The notes: generated by a model from the letters alone, not told the origin. Shown: positions 12,963-23,328, counted from the stretch's first letter. The stretch: DNA of 59,780 nt from Thoreauomyces humboldtii (GCA_027596035.1 JADGJA010000043.1:1-59780); one strand, 5' to 3'. Translations and numbers: made by a program.

Positions 12963-13575
12963 CTCGCAAAGGCTTCCCTGAAGTATTGGGAAACGATCTG
13001 ATGGAACTGTGGCCCAAGATCAGTTTCTCGACTGACGAGGCCTCACACGATCTGCCGACGGTCTCGTATGCTGAGCAATCTGATTGCACCACTTACAAGC
13101 GCCTTTTGCGTTGAGACTTTATGAAGGGTTTACCCGCTGGACAGTCGGGATGTCGGTGCAGTGTGTAGTGGTGAGGAGTCGAGGTGCTCAGTGCTGTGTA
13201 AAGGGGTTGCGGATTGGCAACGTCACTCACTCGCGCGCGGGGAAGGCGAAGCCTTCCATTTTCCCACAGTAGGGTATACTAATACCCTGTATGTCCAGAA
13301 GAGTCCAGAATGGCCCGCGACGGTTCCCGGTCCTCGGTAAAGGTAAATCTCCACGCCGTGCCCACGGAACTTGCTCTCTCTCTGCTTCGCTCTCCTCTCC
13401 CCATCCGGTGACAGCCCGTTCATTCTTCCCCCAACAACTACAGCAGATCCCTACGTTTTGCCAAAGGCAATGCTGCAGAGGCTGTCGTCGTCTTCCCGTC
13501 CAGCATCATCACGTCACGTATAGCCCCGGTGTCTTCTGTCAAGCGACGGCTCCCTCCTCTTCCGTCGTTTTCCGC
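12963..13575. promoter_or_regulatory. divergent intergenic region between DOA1 and the SSK1-like gene
   Basis: DOA1 (minus) and the SSK1-like gene (plus) are transcribed away from each other, so this stretch should hold both promoters. An open frame continuous with the SSK1-like CDS extends back to an ATG at 13291. Its translation there is Arg/Ser/His-rich and compositionally unlike the rest, so I treat it as 5' UTR unless transcripts show otherwise. Confidence 0.5.
13271..13288. repeat. 7-bp perfect inverted repeat (dyad)
   Basis: The arms AGGGTAT and ATACCCT are exact reverse complements separated by four bases (ACTA). The dyad sits in the DOA1/SSK1 divergent region, just before the upstream ATG at 13291. 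It could be a symmetric binding site, but a dyad this short can occur by chance. Confidence 0.3.
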
Positions 13576-16500
13576 ATGCTCGTCCCGCGCACCCGCGCTT
13601 CCCCGTGGCTCCCTGCTGGCTGGACCGGTTGGAGTGCTCAACCAGATTCTCCCAGACAAAAAGTTTCGCACTATCGTCGCAGGCATGTTACCAGTAGGAT
13701 CGAGCGGCTGATCGACTGGACGATAGGCGCCGATGGCTTTGATCTGGCTACGCGACCCAAACCTTTGAGTTCAGGCAGTCGCGGCCCCGCAAGAGCCCTG
13801 TTCTTGTTGTCCAAGCGAGAGAGCTCAGACGTTGGCGGAACGAGGCGCTACGCACTCAGATGCCTGTTCGCCGTCTCTGCATATGGGCTTGTTCTCGCAG
13901 TGGACCGGGTCCGAAGCCTTTGGGACGTTCTTACCCAATCAGACGGAATCATTGAATCTGCTTCCGCCTTCGAACCGAGCTTCTCTGTCGTCCCTTATCC
14001 CGTCTGCATCCAACTCCTCGGTGATACGATGACCGTAGCTGCCGTGCTCGCTGCGCTGATAGCGTTGCACTGGAGTCTCCTCAAGCCGGCGCGGATCGCC
14101 ATGGCTTTGGCCGCCTTTGTTTTCGTTCGCGATTCCTTGCTGCAGTCATCGGGGCTGTTCACATCGGACTCTCCCCGGATGCCGGCGGGACTTGGGTTCG
14201 ACCATCTGGATCCCGCCCTGCAATTAGCGCTGAGTTGCGCTGTACAAACATGGAACTCAGTGCGCTTGTCGGCGTATCGTGCGCTAGCGAATCCCCCAAC
14301 CGGCCTAGAAGTAGTGTTGTTTACGCGCACCCTTGTTCTCTCCTGGCTAAACCCTGACAACTACGCCGGGTCTCCCGGTCTCAACATTCCGTTACTGTTG
14401 GCCCTACAATACATTCTTAGCTGCACGGACAGAGCCGCAGCCGAGCTTGAATCCCGTCCTGGGCGACGTGAGATATTCATTGGGAAATCATCCCGAAAAC
14501 CGACACCACGGCCAGGCATCCGGCAAGAAGGGATTGCGGAAATCGTACAAAACACTGTGGACACTCCCGTGGCGTCTCGAACCTCATTGTGGGCAGCGGT
14601 TGCCACCTCTCAGGAATCCAATGCTTGGCGGGAAGGAACAGAGTATTTTGGCAAGGAGCTCACCAATGCCGTGCACGCAGCCAAGCGCGCGATCGATCAT
14701 GCGCATGTACATCCGGTCATGTACGAGCACTACATGCATTTTGTGACTTTTATATCAGGTAAGCAAGGAACCGAGTACCCCATGAGTTTCTTATATATTG
14801 AACTACTCCTATCCGCAGCCCTTGACACTGCGATCGACAATGTGGAACACCTGGCTTGGCAATTAGAGCACTATAATTCTGCGGACGGTTTGCCTAAAGG
14901 AGATCCAGCATCCATCAAGCGACTGCTCTCTCGGATGCTTTTCGATCCCGTCGACGTGAACGAACGTGTTGGCGATGCCATCGCGAACCTCGCGGACGAA
15001 AGGGGGTTAGAACTGATTGTGCACAGTTCAGTGCAGCGAGGGAAGACTCCGGAGGTGTTTTTAGTTGCGGGAGACGAGGACTACGTCCGGCAATTACTGT
15101 TGCAGGTATTTATGAAGATTACGGAGTCTGCTGCTTCGTGTGCACCATGTGGTACAAGATATTTACCTGGTTTACTTCTGCAGATGCTGTACCCAATAGT
15201 AGCAAGCGCGCCTGAGTATACACGTGTGGAGATCAACCTCGACCTTCCGCCTCCATGGTCGGCGAAAGAGGACGTTTTGTCCAATTCGGATGAGCCACGC
15301 AAATTTCACATGGATGTCACTTGGCAGGTATGTCGTTCGAACAGCACATTCGATTTTACTTCCACTTGACTTATGCGCGCGTTTCCTTCTATTCTAGCTC
15401 ATCTACCAGCAGGAACCCGGAAAGCCCTGTCCGTTCGTCGTCAACGATTACATGCACAAAATCTTGCGTGAAATGGGTGGAGAGCTTCGAGGGCCCAAGC
15501 GCGTACCTGGAGCTGCTTCCACACAGCATCTGGTTGAGCTTGCTTTCGAGATGGAGACAATCAAGTATCGCAAAGACATGCCCGAGAGCATGGGTCTCCG
15601 GCTAGCGAAACCCGTGACGTATCGACAGACTGACGAACTGTATCGCTTCGTGAAATCTCTGAGAGATGTTCGCGTCACTCTCCTTGCCCCGGCTCGGTCC
15701 ACATTCACAGCAAATATTGCCCAATATACCGAAAACTGGGGCATGGACTTAACTTGTGAGTTCTCACACTCGTTGTTTCGCACTTTTAACTGCCTCTCAT
15801 CATGATGCTCGAGTAGATGTTGCCACAGAGGACATGGACGTAATCCCCGGGATCCTGACTCAGTTAGATCAAAACATGGAGGAGTATGAACCGCACGGTC
15901 GGCTTCAAGTACTTCGCAACGTAATTATCATCAACGATGACTTTGGCATGCTGGACGTAGTCATCAATCACCGTATCGAGCACCTGCTGGTCGGCACGCT
16001 CGTTATCTACTTTACATCCCCGACGAACCACGCACGAATGAACGAGTACACAGAAATCACAGCCGAGGGGCATGGAGAGCTGATGCCAGAAGTCTACGTC
16101 GTTACCAAACCAGCTGGTCCACGAAAGCTTCTACAAGCTCTAAAGTGGATCATGGCTGACCGACCTGATGAGCCGCACATGGAAGACGGCAAACGGAGAT
16201 CCCGCGTCGGAGATCTTGTCGTAGAAGGTGGAAGGTCAAACCGTGTTACACGATCTCGTATGAAGCAGCAATCGCTTTCATCGTCGGACCCGGCTCGACA
16301 ACCCGGATTCCTCTCCAGTGGAGCTCCCCAGCTCCCTGTCCTTGCCCCGCAAGAGCAGGGGCCATTTGATTCCGCTCCAACGAAGCGCACTGGTCGAGGA
16401 GTTCCTGTCCCTGCACGAACAACGGGCTATTCACCACCTCAACACCATTCGCTCAGCTCGAGATCGGCAGGATCAACATCTTCATCTAACAATTCAATGA

Positions 16501-17815
16501 ACGATCCCCCTCGCTCTCCTACCAATCCTGATCCGGTGGGGAGCCCGAGCGGCATATCTCCAGGGTCCGTGACTCCCGGAGTTTCGAAAGTCAGTCCTCG
16601 CCCAAATCTACCACACAGTATCAGCGCGGCGCCGTCCGCGTTACCGCCGGCTCCGAAGGCCTCCTCCGTTTCCGCACTCCTTTTTTCTCGCATCAAGGTC
16701 CTCATTGCAGAGGACAACCCCATCAACCAAACCATCTTGCGCACTTTCCTTCGGAAAAGAGGCATCTCGGCCACGGTAGCCGCCAACGGGCAAGAAGCCG
16801 TGCAAAAGTTTCAGCAGGGCGTGTTTCATATCATTCTCATGGATATCATCATGCCCGTGATGGACGGAATTCAGGCCACTGCCAGCATCAGGACGTTAGA
16901 ACGTGAACGTGCGCTAGCAATCCAATCCACAAATCTGACACCCATAACGACGCCGGATGTCGTCATTGTTGCTCTGACTGCCAGCTCCCTTCCTGCGGAC
17001 AGAGATGCGGCGCTCAAAGCCGGTTGCAATGACTATCTCATCAAGCCCGTCAGTCTGGGTACGTATGCAGCTGGTCCGAGAACCACCGGTGCTGCGTGGT
17101 ACTCACTACTTGCCTCTCTTCAGTTTGGCTGGAGCGGAAGATTTTGGAATGGGGTGCTATGCAAGCGCTGATCGACTACGACACTCTCTTGTCCTACGTG
17201 CCTGGACCTGCGAGTCCTGGTGCAACAACTCCCGCGGCAGCCTCTCTGTCCAACGACACACTACAAACTCCCAAAAACACACGGTTAAAGGCTAAGATGT
17301 CGGTTTCCACCCCTAATGTTGCGACCAAAGCGTCCCCAAAGCCGACCGACCCCGCAGCGACGGGAAGCGTCGACACGAAGTCGACAGAGAACACCACCTC
17401 GTCGTCCTCGACCGACCCGCACACGACCTCGTCCTCGTCGTTCGACACCACCACCTCCTCCTCCACTAACTCGACCTCGACCTCGACCTCGACCACGAAC
17501 TCCACGGCCTCGAACCATATCCCCACCACCACCGAAGCGCCGCTCCAGACGGCATCCCTCCTGCTTCCAGAGAAACCTCAGCTGAGCACCTCCCCGATGA
17601 CGCGATCGGTGGCATCGGCTCCGGGCGTCATGCAGCTGCCTCCGAACCCGTTCGCGCAGATGCTGGGCGGGGAAGGGGACGGAGCGTCCTTGATGGACGA
17701 GGCGCCTTCCGTGATGGGCAGGAAGGAGGTCATGAGAACGTTGTTGGGAGGCATGCCAGCCGTGCAGAGCCCTGACCCCGTGAACCTACCGGATGATCCT
17801 AATTCCCTGGAGTGA
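13576..17815 (+). CDS. SSK1: SSK1-type response regulator with degenerate hybrid histidine-kinase N-terminus
   Basis: Four exons: 13576-15327, 15398-15755, 15817-17058 and 17124-17815, about 1,347 aa. The same frame stays open back to an ATG at 13291, so the start is uncertain. The receiver (about residues 996-1130) is clearly of SSK1 type: VLIAEDNPINQ with the acidic pair, LMDIIMPVMDG with the phospho-acceptor Asp (about 1044), IVALTASSLPADRDAALKAGCNDYLIKPVSLVWLERKILEWGAMQALID. SSK1 relays osmotic and oxidative stress from a phosphorelay to the HOG-pathway MAPKKK. The long N-terminal part has several hydrophobic stretches (about nt 13840-14420), then an HATPase-like region with an N-box-like GDEDYVRQLLLQVF and a G-box-like VNDYMHKILREMGGEL. 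Next comes a receiver-like fold ending VTKPAGPRKLLQALKWIM. I see neither a clear phospho-His nor intact ATP-binding motifs. The C-terminal tail is a Ser/Thr tract (nt 17380-17520). Confidence 0.87.
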
Positions 17816-18211
17816 ACCACATGAGCCACTTTGCCCCGTCCCTTTGCTTCTGTCCCCTTTCTTTCAATCCTTTTTTTTTTTGGGGGGAGGGAGGTTCTTG
17901 GGCCATGTGCCGAATTAAAGGCTTCCGTTGTGCACACGAACGCTGTTTGCTATGCATGAAACCGCTCAAGTTTCCGACATCAAGTACCTCCAACAGCAGC
18001 GGCAAAGGCAGACGGCAAGCAGGTTGGATCTTCATATCATATAAATTCATGTACAAGCACACACAAAGTCCGCACGGGGACGGTATAAAAGGGTCGCAGA
18101 TGAGTCCGGACAGGTTCAGCTCAGGCGGGGAGTTTGGGGTATTGTTTGAGGGAAAAAAAGGTTGGGAAAGTGACCAAAAAGAGTTAGTGTCGCCACCAGT
18201 CGATGCGCTCT
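17816..18211. other. convergent intergenic region between SSK1-like and zinc-finger genes
   Basis: Both flanking genes end here. It holds an oligo-T/G tract near 17868-17890 and an AATTAAA-like element near 17913, which could serve as 3'-end processing signals. No supportable gene is seen. Confidence 0.45.
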
Positions 18212-20257
18212 TCAGTACCCGCTGTGCGGATACGAAGAAGGGTGTTGATGTCCGGCCGGTGATGGATGCAAAGGGTAGCCAAGGTGATGCTGCTGTTGCA
18301 TCATATTCTCATGATCGCCAGGGTGGTTTGGCATGGGATAGGGCACCATCTTGATGTCGTTTCCGCCGCAATCGGCCGGAAGGTACTGGGAGAACTCGTG
18401 TTGCCGCGGCTGGGACGACGGAGGTTGCGGCGGAGGTTGCGAGGACGACGCTTGTTGTCCCTTCTGCTGATGAGCGACGGCACCCCTGACGACACTCTTG
18501 CGACCCCTCCTCACTCCAGGATGCTCGCAGCGTCCCGCTCGGATGTGTCTCATCATGGCGTCCTGTCGAGTGAACGACACTCCGCAGGGACATGTGTATG
18601 GCTTTTCACCGACGGGAAGATGCGTGGTCGTGTGACGGGTCAGGTCGTGCTTGCGAAGGAATCCCTTGTGGCACTCGTCGCAGATGAAGGAACGTTCGCG
18701 GCCATGGAGCTTGGCATGAGAGCGAAGCGACGAGAGTTTCTTGAACGCCTTACCGCAAGCGCAGGAGAAGAGTCCGAGCGGAGGGCGGAGCTTCGAGGAC
18801 GAGTTGGTGGGCGGTGGGCTGATTCCCGGGTCGTCAGAATCCGAGTCGGAATCGTGATCAAAGTCCTGATCGGACAAATCCGAATACATGCCTGTTGACG
18901 ACGGCTTGGAACGTCGAGAATCCGATGGCTTAGACTCTGACGGCTTTTTCAAATCAACGGATGCCGACAAGCGACTGGGTGCCGTGGCCGCAGCCACCGC
19001 ATCCGCAGGTCGGTTAGCAGGATCTTTCGGCGCGGATACAACCAGGTTGGGAATAAGCTGAGAATCAGCGGCTGTCGATGGCTCCGTGACGATGGAGCCT
19101 CTTGAACCTCCTCCGTCATCCCTCGGAGAGCTTCCTATCAACTCTAGATCGTCAAAGAGGCCTTCCAGATCGGGCGCCGGATACGGCAGTCCGGCGAAGG
19201 CCTCGCTGTATGGTGATGTCAAGAGCGGAGAATGTCCGATCCCCGGCCCGGAGATGGCCGCCGGGGACAATGACCTCGCATCGCGTATTGTGGCAACCTC
19301 TCTACCGTGCTTGTAAGCGTCGGGTACCGACAGCCGGCGAGTCTGGTCGTGCTGGCTGCTTCCGAGGCTGTCGAGTGCCGCAAACAAGTCGAGCCCCATC
19401 GAGTCGTCGAGCCCATCCAAGCTGCTATCACCCAGCTCGTTGCTGGGACCGACATACGGCGAAAACGAGCTTGTCACGCTCAGTGGAGAGTGGGCAAGGA
19501 AGGTGGTGGTGAACGGCGCGGAAGGCGATGCCGACATCAGCGGGCTGGGCGGGTTGCCCAAAGTCACAGAAATCGCCGAGGACAGACTGCTCGACTTGGA
19601 GGGCTGTTGCGGAGGCAGACCATGCTCGGGTGCAGGTGAAGGCTGCAAAACGATGTGTCCGTCAGCTCTGGCGTTGGGTCCTGATCTTCCAGCAGCGTCG
19701 TTCTCTCGGCTGTTCCTAATGAGTGCGGCAGCATCCCAGGCGTTGTCGGGGTGCGAGACGGCTACGGCACCTTCGCGATAAGGCGAGAAGCGATGCGGTG
19801 GGTCCCACTGCAGATTCGCTGTCCGAGCCGCCGCTTGGTCCTTCCGGGCAGGCGTGGCCGCTGTCCGAGGAGGGTCGCCGGGCAGGTAGCCTGGCCCATA
19901 GCCGGCGCGACCTTGAGATTGCTGTTGCGGAGCAGGGTGTTGATTTTGTTGCATGTAATACTGTTGGCCTGGATGAGAAGAGTATTGCTGCGAGGGATAT
20001 GCCCGTTGTGTTGAGGATGGGTGTTGGTAGTATGGGTCAACGTCGTACTGGCGTCGCTGCCGCTCCTGCTGCTGCTCCTGCTGCTGCTGCTGCTGCTGGG
20101 ACCACTGCTGATGCTGTCGTCGTTCATCTTCGGCCTGCTGAGTCTGCAGGCGATGCTGTTCGTCCGAGGAGCGCTGCTGGCCGGCATACGAAGCGTCCAT
20201 GTAGGGAGCGTGATAGCCCCACTGACTGGGGGCCGCAGCTGGCGGGTCGGGAGACAT
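18212..20257 (-). CDS. C2H2 zinc-finger transcription factor, Swi5/Ace2-like finger cluster
   Basis: A single uninterrupted ORF of 681 aa. The N-terminal half is low complexity: Gln/Arg/His-rich near nt 20050-20160, then Ser/Pro-rich with acidic patches. Three consecutive fingers near nt 18520-18790 define the protein. Finger 1 is CACGKAFKKLSSLRSHAKLH (one residue between the cysteines). Finger 2 is CDECHKGFLRKHDLTRHTTTH (canonical). Finger 3 starts CPCGVSFTRQDAMMRH and ends in Cys instead of His. The KGFLRKHDLTRH core resembles Swi5/Ace2-type and related fungal regulators. A basic patch (HPGVRRGRKSVV) after the fingers could be a nuclear signal. The Gln/Pro/Ser tracts look like activation regions. 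Target genes cannot be inferred from sequence, and the Swi5/Ace2 relationship is a motif impression. Confidence 0.82.
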   Translation of the reverse strand: MSPDPPAAAPSQWGYHAPYMDASYAGQQRSSDEQHRLQTQQAEDERRQHQQWSQQQQQQQEQQQERQRRQYDVDPYYQHPSSTQRAYPSQQYSSHPGQQYYMQQNQHPAPQQQSQGRAGYGPGYLPGDPPRTAATPARKDQAAARTANLQWDPPHRFSPYREGAVAVSHPDNAWDAAALIRNSRENDAAGRSGPNARADGHIVLQPSPAPEHGLPPQQPSKSSSLSSAISVTLGNPPSPLMSASPSAPFTTTFLAHSPLSVTSSFSPYVGPSNELGDSSLDGLDDSMGLDLFAALDSLGSSQHDQTRRLSVPDAYKHGREVATIRDARSLSPAAISGPGIGHSPLLTSPYSEAFAGLPYPAPDLEGLFDDLELIGSSPRDDGGGSRGSIVTEPSTAADSQLIPNLVVSAPKDPANRPADAVAAATAPSRLSASVDLKKPSESKPSDSRRSKPSSTGMYSDLSDQDFDHDSDSDSDDPGISPPPTNSSSKLRPPLGLFSCACGKAFKKLSSLRSHAKLHGRERSFICDECHKGFLRKHDLTRHTTTHLPVGEKPYTCPCGVSFTRQDAMMRHIRAGRCEHPGVRRGRKSVVRGAVAHQQKGQQASSSQPPPQPPSSQPRQHEFSQYLPADCGGNDIKMVPYPMPNHPGDHENMMQQQHHLGYPLHPSPAGHQHPSSYPHSGY

Positions 20258-21054
20258 TTTCCGTACTGAAACTGACGTTGAAGGAGGATGAGCGCTGTAG
20301 TCTGGAAGCGTGCGGCCGATGTCAAAGAAGATATGCGGGAGTGTGAAAAGGATAGGATGTGTGAGCGAGTTTGAGCGAGGATATGGAGTTTCTGATGTAT
20401 TTGGGATCTATTAGTAGATAGCATTTTGCTTGTGGGTGTGATGTCAATGGGGACGGGTACTTAGGCTTCCTCTTCTTCTCTCTCCCCTTTTCCCTTGGGG
20501 TTGCTTTGGTTCCTGTGACTACAAGTGTGTGCTGTGTGCACTTTTCGCCAAGGATCAGCGTCGGGCGGACCGGAGAGAGACGAAGTGTGTGACTGTGTGA
20601 GAGGCGAGAGAAAGGGGCGTGGTTCGGCAGGCAGGTTAGAGGATCCCCTCTGACGTCACAGCTTTTTGTTATCACAGCGACGGTTCCCCGAAGCTCTCAT
20701 CATCATCTTATCAGCGCGTCATCATCAGGAAAAGTCGCTCATCCGGACGGTTCGGACGCAAGTTGGTTCGGGAAGTGAAGTAGCCAGCCCTCCGAGATCC
20801 TCCGTGTCCTCCGAGTTTCCCGTCTTTCCCCTTTCCCCCCCATCGCAAAGAGAGGTCCTCCTCCTCTCACCGGGCCACCCACCGCCGACAAGCGCACAAC
20901 CTCAATTGACCGTGTGGGCACCGCAGAGTACATTGACATTTCTGAATCTCTAGTTACCATTCCGCTTTGTTCCTGTTTGCTTTTCTTTCGCTCAAGCTTC
21001 TTTCGTTTCCGGACCTCTACGCCACCACGACTACCCCGGCGCTAGCCCCGACGC
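20258..21054. promoter_or_regulatory. divergent intergenic region upstream of the zinc-finger gene and the acidic orphan
   Basis: About 800 bp between two diverging starts. It is CT/GA-rich in blocks, with GTGTGTGACTGTGTGAG near 20584-20601 and pyrimidine runs around 20820-20880. It probably holds long 5' UTRs. A plus-strand frame at 20666-20953 is Ser/Pro-rich and is not a convincing gene. Confidence 0.4.
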
Positions 21055-21747
21055 ATGGGTCGCTCACGCAACCGACCACTGCCCACGTCACGGCTCGCAT
21101 TCTTCCTCACCCTCACGTCCGAAAAGCTCTTTCCACAGAAGGGGAGGCGGCCTCCAGACCTGTGGCGCCAGGTCGTGATGCAGAACTTTGTGACCTTTGT
21201 CCGAACCATCTTTTACGACGAGATGGACAGGGCTTGGAACGACGACGACTCGGGAATCGACATCGTGTGGGATGACGTCTCCTCGTCGTCGTCGTCGGAA
21301 GACGATCCGGGCGACGTTGACAAGGAGAAGGGCACCGACGGACGACCGTCGCAGTCGCAGCCGCCACCGCTGATCGCACCTGCTTGCGAAGGTCAAGGTC
21401 AAGGTCAGGGGATCGACGAGGATGACGAGGAGGGAGAAGCCGCTCGGTCCATAGTGCAGGAGTGGATCCAGAAGATTGACTTTTTCACCGGGCTGGGCGA
21501 TTCCCTTTCCGAGCGTGACTCTTCCCCTTTGTCGTCGCAAAGTGATCACATGCCCGGTGCCATCCCGGACTCACATCGGGAACCCTCTCCTGAACCTATC
21601 GAGGCACTGCCGACCACGTCACCACCCACTGTTCCACCCTCCAAAGTACCTGTTTCTTCCACGCTCTCTTCCCCGGACGCCCCTCCTATCGAAATCCCGT
21701 CCGATATACTGGCCTTGCTGTCGTTCGATATGGACTTTGAACTCTAG
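21055..21747 (+). CDS. acidic Ser/Pro-rich protein of unknown function
   Basis: A single ORF of 230 aa with no family I recognise. The N-terminus (residues 1-45) is basic. Residues 45-80 hold a hydrophobic/acidic patch (MQNFVTFVRTIFYDEMDRAW) followed by DDDSGIDIVWDD and a Ser run. A short Gln-Gly repeat (GQGQGQG) precedes a second acidic block, DEDDEEGE. The rest is Pro/Ser/Thr-rich and ends IPSDILALLSFDMDFEL, an amphipathic acidic tail resembling short transactivation motifs. It diverges from the zinc-finger gene. An intron or different start is possible because there is no homology to guide it. Confidence 0.5.
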   Translation: MGRSRNRPLPTSRLAFFLTLTSEKLFPQKGRRPPDLWRQVVMQNFVTFVRTIFYDEMDRAWNDDDSGIDIVWDDVSSSSSSEDDPGDVDKEKGTDGRPSQSQPPPLIAPACEGQGQGQGIDEDDEEGEAARSIVQEWIQKIDFFTGLGDSLSERDSSPLSSQSDHMPGAIPDSHREPSPEPIEALPTTSPPTVPPSKVPVSSTLSSPDAPPIEIPSDILALLSFDMDFEL

Positions 21748-22004
21748 TTGGCGTACTCCCTACCTTCGGTTGGGATACCTAGTTTCACCCCCACTCCCCT
21801 GCACATTAAGTCGTTAGACGTCCGTCGGGCTGGATCCCGACTGGCCAGAATGTAAATACAAAAAGTCGTCAATTGGTCAAGTATGCTCGGGCACTATCCA
21901 CACAGATATGCAAAAATAAAGGTAAAAAGATACGTGTATGACGTTGCAGCTCGGTTCGCGGGTCGGCGAATCGCGATGGCGCGGATCGTTGGGTCTGGGT
22001 AAGA

Positions 22005-22798
22005 TCACAAGCCGACGCTTCCTTGTCGCAACCCTTCTATGGTGGCATCGATTCCCTCCTTCATCACGACCTCGACGTCCTCCAGTTCGAGAAGGATCTT
22101 GTCGACCACCTCCTCCAGCCCCACCCTCCCCTTCCACGAGTTCCTCTGAAACGAGCTGACGGCGGCCTCCTCGACCAACCTGGCGGCGTAGCTCAATGCA
22201 CCCAGTGCGGACACCTCTGCGCGTTGCTTGAACACGGTCCCCTCCCCGTCCCCGCTCTCCGAGAACTCGCACGTCTCCTCCACGTCCACGATGGACCGCA
22301 TAGACAGGTTGGACGATACGGCGGTGTACCTTCTCCCCCGCGGGTCCAGGATGGACGTCTCCCGGAAGAAGGCCACCTCGGGGATGGGGAGAAGCCTGCG
22401 CACGAGAGCAGGCGCTTGCTGCTTGACCGAGACGAGACCTGCTCACGATCGAAAGGACAACAAACTCTGGATCAGTTGTCCATCGTGGATCGCGAGGGCA
22501 AGATGTAGAGGAAGGGAAGGAAAGGGGGTTTCCGACGTACGTTCCGTATGAAGCGTGCCTGTTTTCGGACAGACTCTCCGTTCTAACGTGTCCACCGATA
22601 GCACGTGTTCGCTGAAAGGAACGGAAAACAAAACGCCATCGACCGACACTGTGAGCACCGAGCCCCTCGAGCAAGGCATCATTCGGATCGACCTTCCGTC
22701 GGCGCTTACGATTTCTGATTTGGGTACTTCCTCCAGTTCGCTGTTGTGACGGTGGAAAATGGATGCGCGAACAGGTACTGGTTCTCAGTGAATTTCAT
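22005..22798 (-). CDS. PRELI/MSF1-domain (UPS family) mitochondrial lipid-transfer protein
   Basis: Three exons, 22798-22710, 22611-22541 and 22438-22005; phases close to give 197 aa, the usual length for the family. The N-terminus MKFTENQYLFAHPFSTVTTANWRKYPN matches the family start (hydrophobic strand, HP-W/F, VT, KYPN). HVLSVDTLERRV, TGTLHTERL, RRLLPIPEVAFFRETSILDP and VEETCEF follow. Known role: PRELI/UPS proteins work with the small TRIAP1/Mdm35 partner in the mitochondrial intermembrane space. They carry phosphatidic acid (UPS1) or phosphatidylserine (UPS2) between membranes. I cannot say which subtype this is. It starts only about 140 bp from the small gene upstream. Confidence 0.88.
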
Positions 22799-22941
22799 TA
22801 TGGCGTGAGGTGTGGCCAGTGCTGGGCTGGGGTTGTTTCGATTATGGTGAAATAGCACGGCCGAGTTTATGGATTCGGCTTCAGGTCAAATGTTCCGGGG
22901 TGATTATCGCCACCCTCTGGCGGCAACGTCCAAGTGCTCAC

Positions 22942-23328
22942 TCAGTGTATAAAAGTGATTTCTGCCTGCGGGAAGACAAATGTGAATTGCCTGTAAGAAA
23001 CACGCTGTGGTGACCCTGATGCAGCCTACACACCTCCAATCTGAAATGATTATGCTTGATATATAGATGCGCTGATGCTGGTCAATAACGTTCAGGATGA
23101 TTGCAGATACAAGTTCCAGCAGCAAATATGGCAGAGTGACTGGAGTTCCTCCAAGGGCGCGTTGGAATGACCAGATGAAGAAGGCTATCATACTGTCGGC
23201 AAGAACCGCATAAGCGAAGTGCACAGCCACCGGCGGTACTTTGCACGGCCGCAGCAACCCGCGTCCCGCTCTGTCAGAAAGGCTTACCGATCCGTGTCCG
23301 CAAAAAGTCCGTCTATGTGAAAAGCCAT
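22942..23328 (-). CDS. small predicted protein, 82 aa, three exons, unknown
   Basis: A model with 23328-23288, 23192-23034 and 22990-22942 has canonical GT...AG borders, and all phases close on a stop. The central exon encodes a strongly hydrophobic/helical stretch (IAFFIWSF, then LPYLLLELVSAIILNVIDQHQRI). I do not recognise the family. The ATG (23328-23326) overlaps the opposing ATG of the plus-strand gene within one CCATGG. An internal ATG at 23191, just inside exon 2, is an alternative start. The longer read-through frame over 22904-23257 would be a different product. Support rests only on splice signals and non-random composition. Confidence 0.4.

Noticed and set aside
13291..13575. N-terminal extension of the SSK1-like frame from an earlier ATG
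   Set aside because: Open but Arg/His/Ser/Cys-rich and unlike the rest; kept as a possible alternative start only.
17285..17585. Arg/Gly- and Arg/Pro-rich frames on both strands
   Set aside because: They are shadows of the Ser/Thr low-complexity tail of the SSK1-like protein.
20021..20269. Plus-strand frame with a poly-Leu run resembling a membrane helix
   Set aside because: It is the complement of the CAG/CAA-type Gln-rich tract of the zinc-finger gene.
20666..20953. 95-aa plus-strand frame in the divergent intergenic region
   Set aside because: Ser/Pro low complexity, no family, no splice partners; more likely 5' UTR.
21877..22674. 265-aa minus-strand frame overlapping the PRELI gene
   Set aside because: Different frame from the PRELI exons, Arg/Gly-rich; the PRELI reading has family motifs and closing splice phases.
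22904..23257. 117-aa minus-strand frame read without introns
   Set aside because: The part before 23192 reaches no in-frame ATG compatible with the upstream exon, and the part after 23034 crosses a good donor; the three-exon model fits better.
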